Notes: a model not told the origin generated them from the sequence alone. 52,863 nt of DNA from Planctomycetota bacterium (GCA_016872795.1 VGYZ01000018.1:1-52863); one strand, 5' to 3'; counted from the stretch's first letter, positions 8,215-19,504 are shown. Numbers and translations: made by a program.

Positions 8215-9435
8215 TTAGCGGGCGCGCGTCTTGACGGTCTCGCCGAGGAAGGTCATCGAGCGGCGGAGCTCGTCGAAGTCTTCGTGGGCGAGGCGGAACC
8301 AAGTGTTGCAGAGCCAGCCGCGGTCGAGGGCGGCGGTGGGCGTGCCGGGGGCGGGGAGCGCGTGCTCGTAGACCTGAGCGCCGCAGCGCGCGAACGCAGC
8401 GTCGACGCCAAGGTGCTCCGAGACGGTGCCGTCGCGATCGGGGCGAATCTGGATCGAGCCGACGGCGCGGCGGCGGCTCGGCCGCGCTTGTGAGGGGAGA
8501 CCGAGCACGGCGAGGGCCCACTCGCGGTAGATGTCGAGGTCGTCGCCCTCGCGGTACATGTCCCAGATCTTTTCGCCCGCGGGGCGCGCGCCGATCTCGG
8601 AGAACACGAGGCCCTTGGCGCCGAAGAACCACTCCATGTGAGTCGCGGTCGAGCGCAGGCCGAGGGCGTCGATCACGGCGCGCGCGGTCGCGCGCAGCTC
8701 GGCGTAGGACTGAAGCTCGATGCGGTTGGTGATCGCGATCTGGGGCGAGATCCAGCGCGCGCGATTGGCTTCGAGGCAGCCTGGAAAGTAGTGGCCGACG
8801 AAGTCGTGGCGCACGCCCTCGGGGCCCGTGACCGTGTCGAGGAAACCCTCGTGGCCCTCGATGAACTCCTCCACCGCGAGCGGCCGCTCCGAGGCGAAGG
8901 CGAGCCGCGGGAGCAGGGCCGCGAGCTCGACCTCGGTCGAGAGCTTGTAGGTGTCGAGCGAGTTGAAGCCCGCGAGCGGCTTCACGATGACGGGGAAGCC
9001 CTCGCGTGCGATGAACTCGCGCAGCTCGCGCTCGCTCGACACGGCCGCGGACTGCGCGCACGGGATGCCGCGCTCGCGCAGGAAGGCCTTCATGGCGACC
9101 TTGTCGCGACAGAGCCGCGCCGTGGCGAGCGAGAGGCCCTCGATGCCCAGCTCGCCGCGCAGCCACGCCGCGGTCTCGACCAGCGGCTCGTCGATGGTCT
9201 CGATGCGTCGGATCGTGTCGGCGTCGGGCAGCGCGCGCACGGCCGCGAGCGCGCGCTCGCCCTCGAGGATGCGCTCGCACGACACATAGGCGTCGATGAG
9301 CGGTCGCACCGCCTCCGAGAGCCGCTCCGGCGGCTGCGGGCCGAGCGCGGAGATGCGCGCGCCGAGCGAGCGCAGGCCGCGCAGGAAGCCGTGGTTGTAC
9401 GCGTGCGTGTCGGGAGCGAGGAACAGGACGTGCAT
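8215..9435 (-). CDS. ATP-grasp domain protein (carboxylate-amine ligase-like)
   Basis: A 406-residue cytoplasmic protein. The N-terminus (MHVLFLAPDTHAYNHGFLRG) is a Rossmann-like pre-ATP-grasp domain. Residues about 115-310 carry ATP-grasp features: the DKVAMKAFLRERGIPCA cap, the strand VIVKPLAGFNS with the nucleotide-binding Lys, LAVEEFIEGHE, and the metal-binding region ATHMEWFFGAKGLVFSEIGARPAGEK. Such enzymes join a carboxylate to an amine or thiol through an acyl-phosphate. The substrates cannot be told from sequence. It is convergent with locus 1 and divergent from the signal peptidase gene, whose start is about 100 bp away. Confidence 0.8.
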   Translation of the reverse strand: MHVLFLAPDTHAYNHGFLRGLRSLGARISALGPQPPERLSEAVRPLIDAYVSCERILEGERALAAVRALPDADTIRRIETIDEPLVETAAWLRGELGIEGLSLATARLCRDKVAMKAFLRERGIPCAQSAAVSSERELREFIAREGFPVIVKPLAGFNSLDTYKLSTEVELAALLPRLAFASERPLAVEEFIEGHEGFLDTVTGPEGVRHDFVGHYFPGCLEANRARWISPQIAITNRIELQSYAELRATARAVIDALGLRSTATHMEWFFGAKGLVFSEIGARPAGEKIWDMYREGDDLDIYREWALAVLGLPSQARPSRRRAVGSIQIRPDRDGTVSEHLGVDAAFARCGAQVYEHALPAPGTPTAALDRGWLCNTWFRLAHEDFDELRRSMTFLGETVKTRAR

Positions 9436-9537
9436 GGCGCGGCGCGCGCATCATGTCGAGCGTCGCGTGCGCTCGCCACGGGCCATTTCGCGCCCGCGGC
9501 TTGACGCGCTCGCGCCGCGCCATTGTGATGCCGCGCC

Positions 9538-10989
9538 TTGGGAACGCCGACGAACAAGAGGCCGCCGCAGCGCTGGCGCGAGAACCTCGAGGCCTTCACC
9601 GTCGCGATCGTGATGGCGGTGATGCTCAAGTACTTCGCCGTCGAGGCCTACCAGATCCCCACCGGCTCGATGCAGCCGACGCTGATGGGCTCCGAGTTCC
9701 GCGAGCGCGGCACGCTCGTCGGCGAAGTCAAGGACCGCATCCTCGTCGACAAGCTCTCGTTCCACCTGCGCGACCCCGAGCGCTTCGAGGTCGTGATCTT
9801 CAAGTACCCGCTCAACCGCGCGCAGAACTTCGTCAAGCGCCTCGTCGGCATGCCGGGGGAGCAAGTCCGCATCCAGTACGGCGACCTGTGGCAGCGCACC
9901 GACAGCACGCAGCCGTGGAAGGTTCTGCGCCGCCCCGAGGGCGTGATGGACGAGCACTGGAAGGCGATCGACATCGGCGAGCCTGCGCGCGGAGTGCACT
10001 GGATGGCGGAGGGCAACCGCTCGATCACGGCGCGCGAGCTCGACGCAGCCGCTCCGACTCAGCTCACCTTCGCGGCCCACGGCGGCGGTTCGATCCTCGA
10101 CAGCTACCAGCACGGCTATCCGGCGGGCATGCAGGACGCGATGCGTCGCTATCCGGAGTTCCGCCGCTCCAATGCCAACACGGTCGGCGACCTGCGCGTC
10201 ACGGGCGAGATCACGCCGAGCGCGAGCCTCGCGATGTTCGCGATCGAGCTCGGCGAGGGCGCGCGTCGCTATCGCTTCGAGCTGCCGGGGCCCGCGGCCA
10301 AGGAAGCAGGCTCCGTGCGCGTCGAGTGGGCGCGCAACGAGTCCTATCCGCCGGCGCGCGCCGAGCACGCGCTGCGACTCGAGGCTGGACGCACCTACCA
10401 CTTCGCCGCCCAGAACCTCGACGACTTGCTCGCGCTCGAGCTCGACGGCGAGCGCATCGCGACGCTCGAGGTTCCTCCCGCCGCGGACCAAAACTCGGGC
10501 GTGAAGCTCGCGCTCACGGGCGGCGGCGCGCGCCTCGTGGACCTGCAAGTCTGGCGCGACATCTTCTACACGGAAGGCAGCTTCGCCTCGGAGTGGACGA
10601 TCCCCGCCGGGCACTACTTCATGCTCGGCGACAACACGCAGGACTCGAGCGACGGGCGCGAGTGGCGCGCCATCGCGCTGCGGTGGCGCGGCGGGCCCGA
10701 GGGTGGACCCGTGCTCGGCAACGCGCGCGAGGGGCTCGCCGATGGCCGCTATCGCCCGGATTCGAACCCGATCCGCGAACTGACCAGCGCGGGCTCGACG
10801 ACCTTCTTCCGCGATGTGTACGGCGAACTGCATGTCTTCCCACGCAGCGACGAGCAGCCGCTGCCGGCGGACGCGCAGTACGCGCCGGTTCCGTTCGTTC
10901 CGCGAGAGCTGATCACGGGGCGTGCGCTGGCGGTGTTCTGGCCGCTCTCCTTCGCGTTCGACACATACCGCATGAAGTGGATTCGCTAG
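9538..10989 (+). CDS. lepB: Signal peptidase I with a large inserted domain
   Basis: A 483-residue S26 signal peptidase that removes Sec signal peptides on the outer face of the inner membrane. One N-terminal membrane segment (about 18-34) is followed by PTGSMQPTL with catalytic Ser44. FVKRLVGMPGE supplies the general base Lys100, and GDN...SSDGR (364-374) is the conserved box E. Between boxes D and E lie about 240 residues absent from the E. coli type, predicted mostly beta, ending in VWRDIFYTEG; planctomycete enzymes often have such an insert. The start is a TTG at 9538. The upstream ATG at 9528 is out of frame, so the exact start is uncertain. Confidence 0.9.
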   Translation: MGTPTNKRPPQRWRENLEAFTVAIVMAVMLKYFAVEAYQIPTGSMQPTLMGSEFRERGTLVGEVKDRILVDKLSFHLRDPERFEVVIFKYPLNRAQNFVKRLVGMPGEQVRIQYGDLWQRTDSTQPWKVLRRPEGVMDEHWKAIDIGEPARGVHWMAEGNRSITARELDAAAPTQLTFAAHGGGSILDSYQHGYPAGMQDAMRRYPEFRRSNANTVGDLRVTGEITPSASLAMFAIELGEGARRYRFELPGPAAKEAGSVRVEWARNESYPPARAEHALRLEAGRTYHFAAQNLDDLLALELDGERIATLEVPPAADQNSGVKLALTGGGARLVDLQVWRDIFYTEGSFASEWTIPAGHYFMLGDNTQDSSDGREWRAIALRWRGGPEGGPVLGNAREGLADGRYRPDSNPIRELTSAGSTTFFRDVYGELHVFPRSDEQPLPADAQYAPVPFVPRELITGRALAVFWPLSFAFDTYRMKWIR

Positions 10990-11187
10990 CCACCCGCTAG
11001 CGGCCCCTGCCGACCTGGGGCGTGCGCGGAGCCTCGAGCCGGCCGCGGACCTTTGACAGGCAAAAGTCGAGGCCGGTCGCACGCACCGCTACGGGCCGCG
11101 CGAGTGAGTTCTCAACAGCGACATGGCCGAGAACGGGCCGGGCCGAGGAGCGGGGACATCGGATCTGACCACGCAGCGCGTCCAGCG

Positions 11188-11233
11188 CTGGGATGGGCCA
11201 AACTGGCTCAGCGAGCTCAAGGTTGGCTCCCAG
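11188..11233. other. Nested stem-loop in the lepB-lptB intergenic region
   Basis: Three helices stack in order: CTGGGA (11188-11193) with TCCCAG (11228-11233), GCCAA (11197-11201) with TTGGC (11223-11227), and GCTC (11206-11209) with GAGC (11213-11216), closing on a 3-nt loop. This suggests a structured transcript. No known RNA family was recognised. Confidence 0.35.
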
Positions 11234-11345
11234 CCGTACGGAACGCGGGCAAGACTGGCCAACCCGGATGCGAGCGCGTCGGAGCCACGGAAATCCCCAA
11301 CTCGAGCCGCAACGGCGCCGCGAACACGCCCCAGCCCTCCACAAG

Positions 11346-11354
11346 TTATCCACA
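11346..11354 (+). promoter_or_regulatory. Isolated DnaA-box-like sequence TTATCCACA
   Basis: An exact match to the bacterial DnaA-box consensus, in a non-coding, locally less GC-rich stretch (CCACAAGTTATCCACAGCTG). I see no second box nearby, so it is not evidence of an origin. It could be chance or a DnaA titration or regulatory site. Confidence 0.35.
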
Positions 11355-11568
11355 GCTGAAATCTGGCGCGTTGGACTTGCCTACGGGCGTCAGGGACTCC
11401 ATGGGTTCCCCCACTTGGCCCGCCGAAAATCGCAATGCGGACGCACGGCCTCCCGGCGAGGCCTCCCCGAAGACCCCGCGGGCCTCGCGCGCAAGGCCCA
11501 CGGGCTCAGGCAGTTGCATTGCGTACCGAGCGGACTTCGCGACCTCGCCCTCTAGACTCCTGCTCACC

Positions 11569-12345
11569 ATGGCTCAGCGCACCGAACCCGTCGCCGGCGA
11601 GACCCTGCTCGAAGTCCGCGGGCTCGTGAAGTCCTTCAAGGGGCGGCGCGTCGTCAACGGCGTGTCGTTCCTCGTGCGCGCGGGAGAAATCGTGGGCCTG
11701 CTCGGCGCGAATGGCGCGGGCAAGACCACGAGCTTTCGCATGACGGTCGGCCTGACGCGACCCGACGGCGGTGAGGTGGCGCTGCGCGGCGCCGAGTGCT
11801 CGAAGCTCGCGATGTTCGAGCGTGCGCGCCTGGGAATGGGCTATTTGCCGCAGGATCGCAGCATCTTTCAGACGCTCAGCGTGCGCGACAATGTGCTCGC
11901 GGTACTCGAGACCATGCCGTACACGCGCGCGCAGCGCGAAGCAGAGGCGACGAGCCTGCTCAACGAGCTCGAGATCCTGCGGCTCGAGAAGAGCATCGCG
12001 AACACGCTCTCGGGCGGTGAGCAACGCCGCCTCGAGATCGCGCGCGCTCTCGCGAGCAAGCCCCTGATCCTGCTGCTCGACGAGCCGTTCGCCGGCGTCG
12101 ACCCGCTCGCGGTTGCGGAGATTCAGGGCCTGATCCGCAGGATGAAACAACGCAACCTCGGCATCCTGATCACCGATCACAATGTGCGCGAGACTCTGCA
12201 GCTGTGCGACCGCGCGTACGTGATCGCGAAGGGCGAGCGCATCAAGGACGGCACGCCCATGGAGATCATCGCGGATGCGAAGGTGCGCGAGGTGTATCTC
12301 GGCAACGCGTTCGACACGCCGGTGCTGACAAGCAACGGGGCGTAG
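11569..12345 (+). CDS. lptB: LPS export ABC transporter ATPase LptB
   Basis: A 258-residue ABC ATPase of the LptB type, which drives extraction of lipopolysaccharide from the inner membrane with LptFG. Walker A is GANGAGKTT (46-54), the signature LSGGEQ is at 147, Walker B ILLLDEP contains catalytic Glu172, and the switch His is at 204 in ITDHN. The phrases TLSGGEQRRLEIARAL and FAGVDPLAV are characteristic of LptB rather than of LivF/LivG relatives. The ATG at 11569 gives the usual length. The esterase gene starts 6 bp after the stop, suggesting one transcript. lptA, lptC, lptF and lptG are not in the window. Confidence 0.9.
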   Translation: MAQRTEPVAGETLLEVRGLVKSFKGRRVVNGVSFLVRAGEIVGLLGANGAGKTTSFRMTVGLTRPDGGEVALRGAECSKLAMFERARLGMGYLPQDRSIFQTLSVRDNVLAVLETMPYTRAQREAEATSLLNELEILRLEKSIANTLSGGEQRRLEIARALASKPLILLLDEPFAGVDPLAVAEIQGLIRRMKQRNLGILITDHNVRETLQLCDRAYVIAKGERIKDGTPMEIIADAKVREVYLGNAFDTPVLTSNGA

Positions 12346-12350
12346 CGAGA

Positions 12351-12992
12351 GTGACGCAGCGCACGAGCCACGAACTGCGCGTGCGGCGCACGGCGCGCGT
12401 CGAGGTCGCGGGCGACCCGCTTTCGGCGCGGGAACTGTGGATCGTGGTCCACGGCTACGCGCAGACCGCGGCCGAGATGCTCGGCTCCTGCGAACCACTC
12501 GCGCGCGAGGGCCGAGTGTTCGTCGCGCCCGAGGCGCTCTCGCGCTTCTATCGCCGCGGGTCCTCGGGGCCGATCGGCGCCAGTTGGATGACGCGCGAAG
12601 CGCGCGAACGCGAGATCGCCGACTACATCGCCTACCTCGATCAGGTCCAGCTCTGGATTCGGCGCGAGCTGCGGTGCGAGCTCTCCCCCACCGTGCTCGG
12701 CTTCTCGCAGGGCGTCGCGACCGCTTGGCGGTGGACGGTGCTCGGCGAGGTGCGGCCGCAACGCTTGATCGCCTTCGGCGCCGGAATCCCGCCCGATCTC
12801 GACCTCGCCGCCGCGCGCGAGCGGCTCGCGCGGCTGCGGATCGAGTTCGCGCGCGGCGCTGACGACAGCTACCACACCTCGGAGTGGGCCGACCGCGACC
12901 GCGCGCGCCTCGCCGAGCTGGGGCTCGTGTGCCGCTTGCACGAGTTCGCGGGCGGCCATGAACTCGACTCCGCGAGCCTGCGCTCGTTGTGA
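12351..12992 (+). CDS. Alpha/beta-hydrolase, phospholipase/carboxylesterase family
   Basis: A 213-residue hydrolase starting at a GTG 6 bp after lptB, preceded by a weak GCGAGAG. WIVVHGYAQTA carries the oxyanion HG motif, GFSQG is the nucleophile elbow, and GADDSYHTSEWADRD and GGHELD supply the likely acid and the catalytic His. This matches the short-chain carboxylesterase/YpfH-like group. No signal peptide is visible, so it should be cytoplasmic. The substrate is unknown. Longer frames overlap lptB and lack family character, so the GTG is preferred. Confidence 0.8.
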   Translation: MTQRTSHELRVRRTARVEVAGDPLSARELWIVVHGYAQTAAEMLGSCEPLAREGRVFVAPEALSRFYRRGSSGPIGASWMTREAREREIADYIAYLDQVQLWIRRELRCELSPTVLGFSQGVATAWRWTVLGEVRPQRLIAFGAGIPPDLDLAAARERLARLRIEFARGADDSYHTSEWADRDRARLAELGLVCRLHEFAGGHELDSASLRSL

Positions 12993-13257
12993 GCGAGTCG
13001 CTGGCTCGCGGCGCCCCCCGGAGTTCGCACGGTGCGACGAACGGGTCGGTTCAGCTCGCCGCCCTCGTGCGTTCGTGCCATCCGCGAGATGGAACAGGGC
13101 CTCGGCGCAGGACATCGGCCTGAAACGACGCGCATCGAGACAACCCGTGCGCAAGTTGCACGCCTTGACCGCTCGAAACACCCGCCGCTAACCTCCCGGT
13201 TTGGATTGGCAGCCGCGCGAAGCGTCGCGGATCCACTCGAAAAAGAGACACACCGAC

Positions 13258-14010
13258 ATGAAGATCATCGCCTGCGTCAAGCGCGTTCCGCTCACGGACG
13301 CGCTGGTCAAGGTCAGTGCCGACGGCGCCAGCATCGACCCCACCGGTCTCGTCTACAGCCTGTCGTTCTATGACGACCTCGCTGTCGAAGAAGCGCTCAA
13401 GACCAAGGAGAAGCTCGGCGGCGAAGTGACGGTGCTCACGCTCGGAGCCTCGGACGCGAGCAAGGAGCTGCGCGAGTGCTTGGCCAAGGGCGCGGACCAC
13501 GCGACCATCCTGCTCGATCCCGCCTGGGCTGCCCGCGACGCTCGCTCGACCGCCAAGGCGCTCGCCACACGCATCTTGGAGCTCGGAGCGGAGCTGGTGT
13601 TCTGCGGCCGCGTGGCCACGGACCGCGACCAGAGCGCGGTCGGCACCATGCTCTCCTCCTACTTGGGCTGGTCCTGCGTGACCGATGTCACCAAGCTCGA
13701 GCTCACGGCCACCGGCGGCACCGCAGAGCGCGAGACCGAGGCTGGCATCGAGACGCTCGCCTTCTCGCTCCCCGCCGTGATCACCTGCGACAAGGGCCTG
13801 AACGAACCGCGCCTCGCCGGCCTGAAGGGCATCATGGCCGCCAAGAAGAAGACCATCGACGAGACCAAGCCGGTCGACATCGAGAGCGCCGTGAAGGTGC
13901 TGAAGGTCGAGCTCCCGGCCGCCCGCAAGGCCGGTCGCATCGTGGGTCAGGGCGCGGCCGCCGTGCCGGCGCTCATGGACGCGCTGCGCAACGAAGCCAA
14001 GGTCCTCTAG
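13258..14010 (+). CDS. etfB: Electron transfer flavoprotein subunit beta
   Basis: A 250-residue ETF beta subunit. It begins MKIIACVKRVPLTDALVKV, the usual start, followed by SFYDDLAVEEALKTKEK and GADHATILLDP. AMP-binding-type residues lie around CGRVATDRDQSAVGTMLSSY, and PRLAGLKGIMAAKKKTI is the region next to the acyl-CoA-dehydrogenase recognition loop. With EtfA it carries electrons from flavin dehydrogenases, typically fatty-acid oxidation, to the quinone pool. The ATG at 13258 is preceded by AAAGAGACACACCGAC. etfA follows after 21 bp. Confidence 0.93.
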   Translation: MKIIACVKRVPLTDALVKVSADGASIDPTGLVYSLSFYDDLAVEEALKTKEKLGGEVTVLTLGASDASKELRECLAKGADHATILLDPAWAARDARSTAKALATRILELGAELVFCGRVATDRDQSAVGTMLSSYLGWSCVTDVTKLELTATGGTAERETEAGIETLAFSLPAVITCDKGLNEPRLAGLKGIMAAKKKTIDETKPVDIESAVKVLKVELPAARKAGRIVGQGAAAVPALMDALRNEAKVL

Positions 14011-14031
14011 GACGAAAGCAAGGACTCAGCC

Positions 14032-14985
14032 ATGACCTCGATCCTCGTCTTCGTCGAACACCGGGACGGCACTCCGCGTCGCGCCAGCCTCGAGGCGCTC
14101 GGAGCCGCAGCCGCCACCGGCCTTGCCCCCATCGCTCTCGTCACGGGTCCGGGCGCCGCCCAAGCGGCCGCGCCGCTCTCGGCCGCGGGTGCGAAGAAGC
14201 TCGTCGTCATCACCGGCGGCGATCACTACAGCCCGGACGGCACGGCGGCGGACATCGCTGCCGCCGTCGGAGCCCACGCTGCCGTGGCCTTCGTCGCCGC
14301 TGCCAGCTCCGCTGGCAAGGACCTGCTCGGGCGCGTGGCGGGCCTGCTCGACTGCGCCCCGCTCGCGGACTGCACGACCTTCACCTGCTCGGGCGGCGTG
14401 TTCACCGTTCAGCGTCCGATCTTGGCCGGCAAGGCGTTGGTGACGGTTCAGAGCCAGAGCAAGGTGTGCTGCGCCACGCTGCGCTCGAACACCTTCGCGG
14501 TCGCGACGGGCGGCGGCGCGGCCGAGGTCACGACAGTCGCCACGAAGGGCGGCAAGGTCAAGGTCACGGGCGTGGCGGCCAAGGGCGACGCGAAGCTCGA
14601 TGTGAAGGAAGCTGCGGTGGTCGTCTCCGGCGGTCGCGGCCTGCGCGAGGCGGCGGGCTTCAAGATCGTCGAGGACCTCGCCGCGGCCTTCGGCAACGCC
14701 GCCGTCGGTGCCTCGCGCGCGGTGGTCGACTCGCACTGGCGCCCGCACAGCGAGCAGGTCGGCCAAACGGGCAAGACCGTGGCACCGCAGCTCTATGTCG
14801 CCGTCGGCATCTCAGGGGCGATCCAGCACCTCGCCGGCATGCGCACATCCAAGGTGATCGTCGCGATCAACAAGGACGCGGCGGCCCCGATCTTCAAGGT
14901 CGCGGACTACGGCATCGTGGGCGACGCCTTCGAGGTCCTCCCGGCGCTCACCGAGGCCGTGAAGCAGGCCAAGGCCGCCAACTGA
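14032..14985 (+). CDS. etfA: Electron transfer flavoprotein subunit alpha
   Basis: A 317-residue ETF alpha subunit, the FAD-binding partner of EtfB. The C-terminal FAD domain is clear: [31 protein letters not shown], then [40 protein letters not shown] and [17 protein letters not shown]. The N-terminal domain starts with [10 protein letters not shown]. The 21-bp gap from etfB contains AAAGCAAGGACT, a plausible ribosome-binding site. No ETF:quinone oxidoreductase or acyl-CoA dehydrogenase gene is nearby. Confidence 0.93.
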   Translation: MTSILVFVEHRDGTPRRASLEALGAAAATGLAPIALVTGPGAAQAAAPLSAAGAKKLVVITGGDHYSPDGTAADIAAAVGAHAAVAFVAAASSAGKDLLGRVAGLLDCAPLADCTTFTCSGGVFTVQRPILAGKALVTVQSQSKVCCATLRSNTFAVATGGGAAEVTTVATKGGKVKVTGVAAKGDAKLDVKEAAVVVSGGRGLREAAGFKIVEDLAAAFGNAAVGASRAVVDSHWRPHSEQVGQTGKTVAPQLYVAVGISGAIQHLAGMRTSKVIVAINKDAAAPIFKVADYGIVGDAFEVLPALTEAVKQAKAAN

Positions 14986-15190
14986 GCGCCGCGACGGCGA
15001 GCGCTCGGCGCTTCGACCGTTCGACATCCAGAACCGGCCTCGGAATCGCAGGCGCGGCCCGGGGCCGGCGATTTGTGGAGGCCCCGCGAGGCGCAGCGGG
15101 CGACGCTCGAAGCACCAAGCAAGCCCCGCCTCGGCGCTCCTGGGCGCGGCGCGGGCTCCCGCTCGCGTACTCCCCGTCGGCGGGGGGGAG

Positions 15191-15266
15191 TGGTGGGCCG
15201 CACTGGATTTGAACCAGTAACTTCCACGCTGTGAACATGGCACTCTGCCGATTGAGTTAGCGGCCC
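15191..15266 (-). tRNA. tRNA-Val (CAC anticodon)
   Basis: Reading the minus strand, the cloverleaf is complete: acceptor GGGCCGC/GCGGCCC, D arm ACTC/GAGT, anticodon stem CCATG/CGTGG with loop TTCACAG (anticodon CAC, Val), variable AAGTT, and T arm ACTGG-TTCAAAT-CCAGT. The discriminator is A and the CCA end is encoded (76 nt). No other tRNA is adjacent. Confidence 0.95.
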
Positions 15267-15704
15267 TAGGTGGGGCGCAGAAGATAGCGGTCGACCCACC
15301 GGGCGGCAAGCCCCACGGCGGTCGCGTGCGTGGCGGCTCGGCAGCGGGTCGAGGGGAGCTCTGCGCACGCGCCTCGCGAAGCGTGCATGTTCGTTCGTCG
15401 CAGGCACGGCCCGCTCGAAGCAGCCACGGCCGCCCGTGCCCACATCCCCAAGAGACTTGCTCGTCCCGGCGCCCCACCGCAGGCGCAGCGCGGCAACTCG
15501 CCTCGGGCGGCGCGTCCTGCGCCCACGCGGCTGCGATCCCGCGCAACCGCCACGCCAGCGCAGGTGAACTTCGCCGGAGTCCGAGCATCGCGACGAGCGC
15601 GGAAGAGCGCTCCGCGAGCTGCGCTGGCTGACGAGGCGCCGACTACCGGTGCACGGACGAACGAAGCGCTCCGCCCCTCACAAGCACCCGAGTCTCACGG
15701 GCCG
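15267..15704. other. 438-bp region without a recognisable gene
   Basis: Between the tRNA and the sigma-factor stop codon. All open frames here are Arg/Ala-rich shadows without start signals or domains. I see no terminator with a T tract and no repeat. It could hold an unrecognised RNA or decayed sequence. Confidence 0.35.
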
Positions 15705-16400
15705 TCACGGGGCGCCGAACGGGCCACCGGCGTCGAAGTCCTTGCCGACGCTGCCCTTGAGCTTGTCGCGCAGCTTGGCCTCGGCGCGTCGCAGCATCAT
15801 GCGCAGCGCGTCCTCGGTGCGACCGCCCAGCTGCTCGCCGGCCTCGCGCAGGGACTTGCCCCGAAAGAACACGAGCGTGATCGCCTCGCGATACTCGTCG
15901 GGGAGCTCGGCCAGAGCCTCCTCGAGTCGGCCCGCGCGTTCCTTGCGTTGCACGAAGCCCGTGACGGAAAGGTCGCGCGAAGCCTGATCGTGGATCGCGG
16001 AGCTGCCATCCTCGTCCGAGCTGCCTGCCTGCAGCGACACTTCCTTGCTGGTGTCGCGCTTCGACGCGCTCCAGTGCTCGGCGCGATCACGGATCTTGTT
16101 CTGCAGAATCTGCATCAGCCAGCGCAGCAAGGCGGCCTCGCCGCGGTGCTCGTAGTGGGCGAAATCCCGCGTGGCCTCGCGGAATGTGGTCTGCGCGAGA
16201 TCGTCGGGATCCTCGCGCTGGCGCAGGCGCGGGCCGAGCTTGCGGCGCGCGGACTCGACCATCACCGCGTAGTAGCGCGCAAACAACTCGCCCAGTGCGT
16301 CGGCATTGCCCGCCTGCGCACGCGCCACGAGCTCGCTGGCGTCGAGCTTCGATAGGTCTTCGCCGCCACCCGCGCCCCCTGCTTGTTGGTCGGAGTCCAT
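15705..16400 (-). CDS. ECF-like RNA polymerase sigma factor (planctomycete type)
   Basis: A 231-residue sigma-70 family regulator. Region 2 is LFARYYAVMVESARRKLG followed by DPDDLAQTTFREATRDFAHY (the DDLxQ motif that binds core polymerase). Region 4 (LPDEYREAITLVFFRGKSLR, then AGEQLGGRTEDALRMMLRRA) is the helix-turn-helix that reads the -35 element. An acidic/Ser linker (SSDEDGSSA) joins them. No anti-sigma gene is adjacent. It lies 66 bp downstream of ligA on the same strand but probably has its own promoter. Confidence 0.85.
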   Translation of the reverse strand: MDSDQQAGGAGGGEDLSKLDASELVARAQAGNADALGELFARYYAVMVESARRKLGPRLRQREDPDDLAQTTFREATRDFAHYEHRGEAALLRWLMQILQNKIRDRAEHWSASKRDTSKEVSLQAGSSDEDGSSAIHDQASRDLSVTGFVQRKERAGRLEEALAELPDEYREAITLVFFRGKSLREAGEQLGGRTEDALRMMLRRAEAKLRDKLKGSVGKDFDAGGPFGAP

Positions 16401-16466
16401 CGCGTTGCAAGACGCAGCGTACCCCGTGCGAGCCGTCGGCGACAGGTGCGCCCTGCCGCACCGCGC

Positions 16467-18593
<2,127 letters not shown>

Positions 18594-19022
18594 TCAGGAC
18601 TCGAGGTCCTTGGGCAGGAAGGCCTTCGGCAGGAGCTCCGCGAGGCTCGAGCGCGCGATCTCGCTCTCCCGGCCCTGCGTGAAGACCGGCAACTCGGGAG
18701 AGAACTCGGCCAGCACCTGACGACACGCGCCGCAGGGAAACAGCGCCCCCGGGCGATCCGTCGCGATGGCGACCGCCTTGAAGCGCCGCTCGCCCGCCGC
18801 CACGGCGCGGCACAGTGCATTGCGCTCCGCACAGATCGTGAGCCCAAAGCTCGCGTTCTCGACATTGCAGCCGGAGTAGACCGTGCCATCGTGAGCGACG
18901 AGCGCCGCGCCGACCTTGATGCGCGAGTAGGGCGAGTAGGCGAGCTCCGCCGCCGCGTGCGCCACACGCATCCAGTCTTCGATTTCGTCCTGACGAAATG
19001 CCGATCGATCCTGCGCGCTCAT
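18594..19022 (-). CDS. cdd: Cytidine deaminase
   Basis: A 142-residue zinc cytidine deaminase of the small homotetrameric type, converting (deoxy)cytidine to (deoxy)uridine. SGCNVENASFG is followed by TICAERNAL, with zinc ligand Cys64 and catalytic Glu66, and PCGACRQ supplies Cys97 and Cys100. The ATG at 19022 gives the family's usual length. The frame is open further upstream, but that stretch overlaps the preceding gene. It is followed after 6 bp by ligA. Confidence 0.93.
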   Translation of the reverse strand: MSAQDRSAFRQDEIEDWMRVAHAAAELAYSPYSRIKVGAALVAHDGTVYSGCNVENASFGLTICAERNALCRAVAAGERRFKAVAIATDRPGALFPCGACRQVLAEFSPELPVFTQGRESEIARSSLAELLPKAFLPKDLES

Positions 19023-19057
19023 GCTGGTGCGGAGTGTCGCGCCGGCGCGAGCCGAGT

Positions 19058-19504
19058 TCAACCGGAGCGACCCTCGCCGGCCGCCTCGCCCGAGCCGCTG
19101 GAGCGACTCGCATCGATGGCCGTGAACCCAGCGTACGGGACGCGCAGCCTCACGGAGCGGCGCCCGGTGAGCTGGTCCTCGCGCTCCTCGGGCTCGAACA
19201 GCACATGGGCCTCGCGGTCGACGAGATCCGCAGGCTCGACCTCGAGCGAGCCGTGCACATCGAATCCGAGCACCCCGAGCACGCGCTTGACCCTTCGAAT
19301 CCCGCGCTCGCTCCATGTCAGGCTGTCCCAGCCCGCGGTGCGACCGGCGTACTCACCGCGCGACACCTCGAGTCGCAGGTTCCAGCGCACGCTGCCGTCG
19401 CGAGAGACGCCGGAGCGCACCTCGGCCACACGGCAGTAGTACGGTCCCTCGGGGATCGAAACGAAGGACTCGATGTCCTCGATCTGGCTGAAGTCGAAAT
19501 TCAC
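19058..19504 (-). CDS. DUF669-like protein
   Basis: A 148-residue protein resembling the DUF669 family, which is mostly found in phage and recombination contexts: FDFSQIEDIESF, then IPEGPYYCRVAEV, RWNLRLEVSRGEYAGRTAGW, and a helical segment RGIRRVKRVLGVLGFDV. I prefer a GTG start at 19504 because AAGCGAGGACCACGCC precedes it at good spacing. An ATG at 19558 is also possible. The C-terminus is Ser/Gly/Glu-rich and disordered. It lies 35 bp upstream of cdd on the same strand, so it may be in the same transcript. Confidence 0.62.
   Translation of the reverse strand: MNFDFSQIEDIESFVSIPEGPYYCRVAEVRSGVSRDGSVRWNLRLEVSRGEYAGRTAGWDSLTWSERGIRRVKRVLGVLGFDVHGSLEVEPADLVDREAHVLFEPEEREDQLTGRRSVRLRVPYAGFTAIDASRSSGSGEAAGEGRSG

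Larger units (their letters stand above)
10990..11568. other. 579-bp non-coding region between lepB and lptB
   Basis: The lptB frame stays open upstream to 11053, but that translation has no domain character, so I read the region as non-coding. It contains an interrupted long-range hairpin at 11188-11233 (CTGGGA/TCCCAG, GCCAA/TTGGC and GGCTC/GAGC nested) and a perfect DnaA-box-like TTATCCACA at 11346. It may hold a leader or a small RNA, but I recognise none. Confidence 0.4.

Noticed and set aside
11346..11354. Replication origin near lptB
   Set aside because: Only one DnaA box, no AT-rich unwinding region and no dnaA, dnaN or gidA genes nearby.
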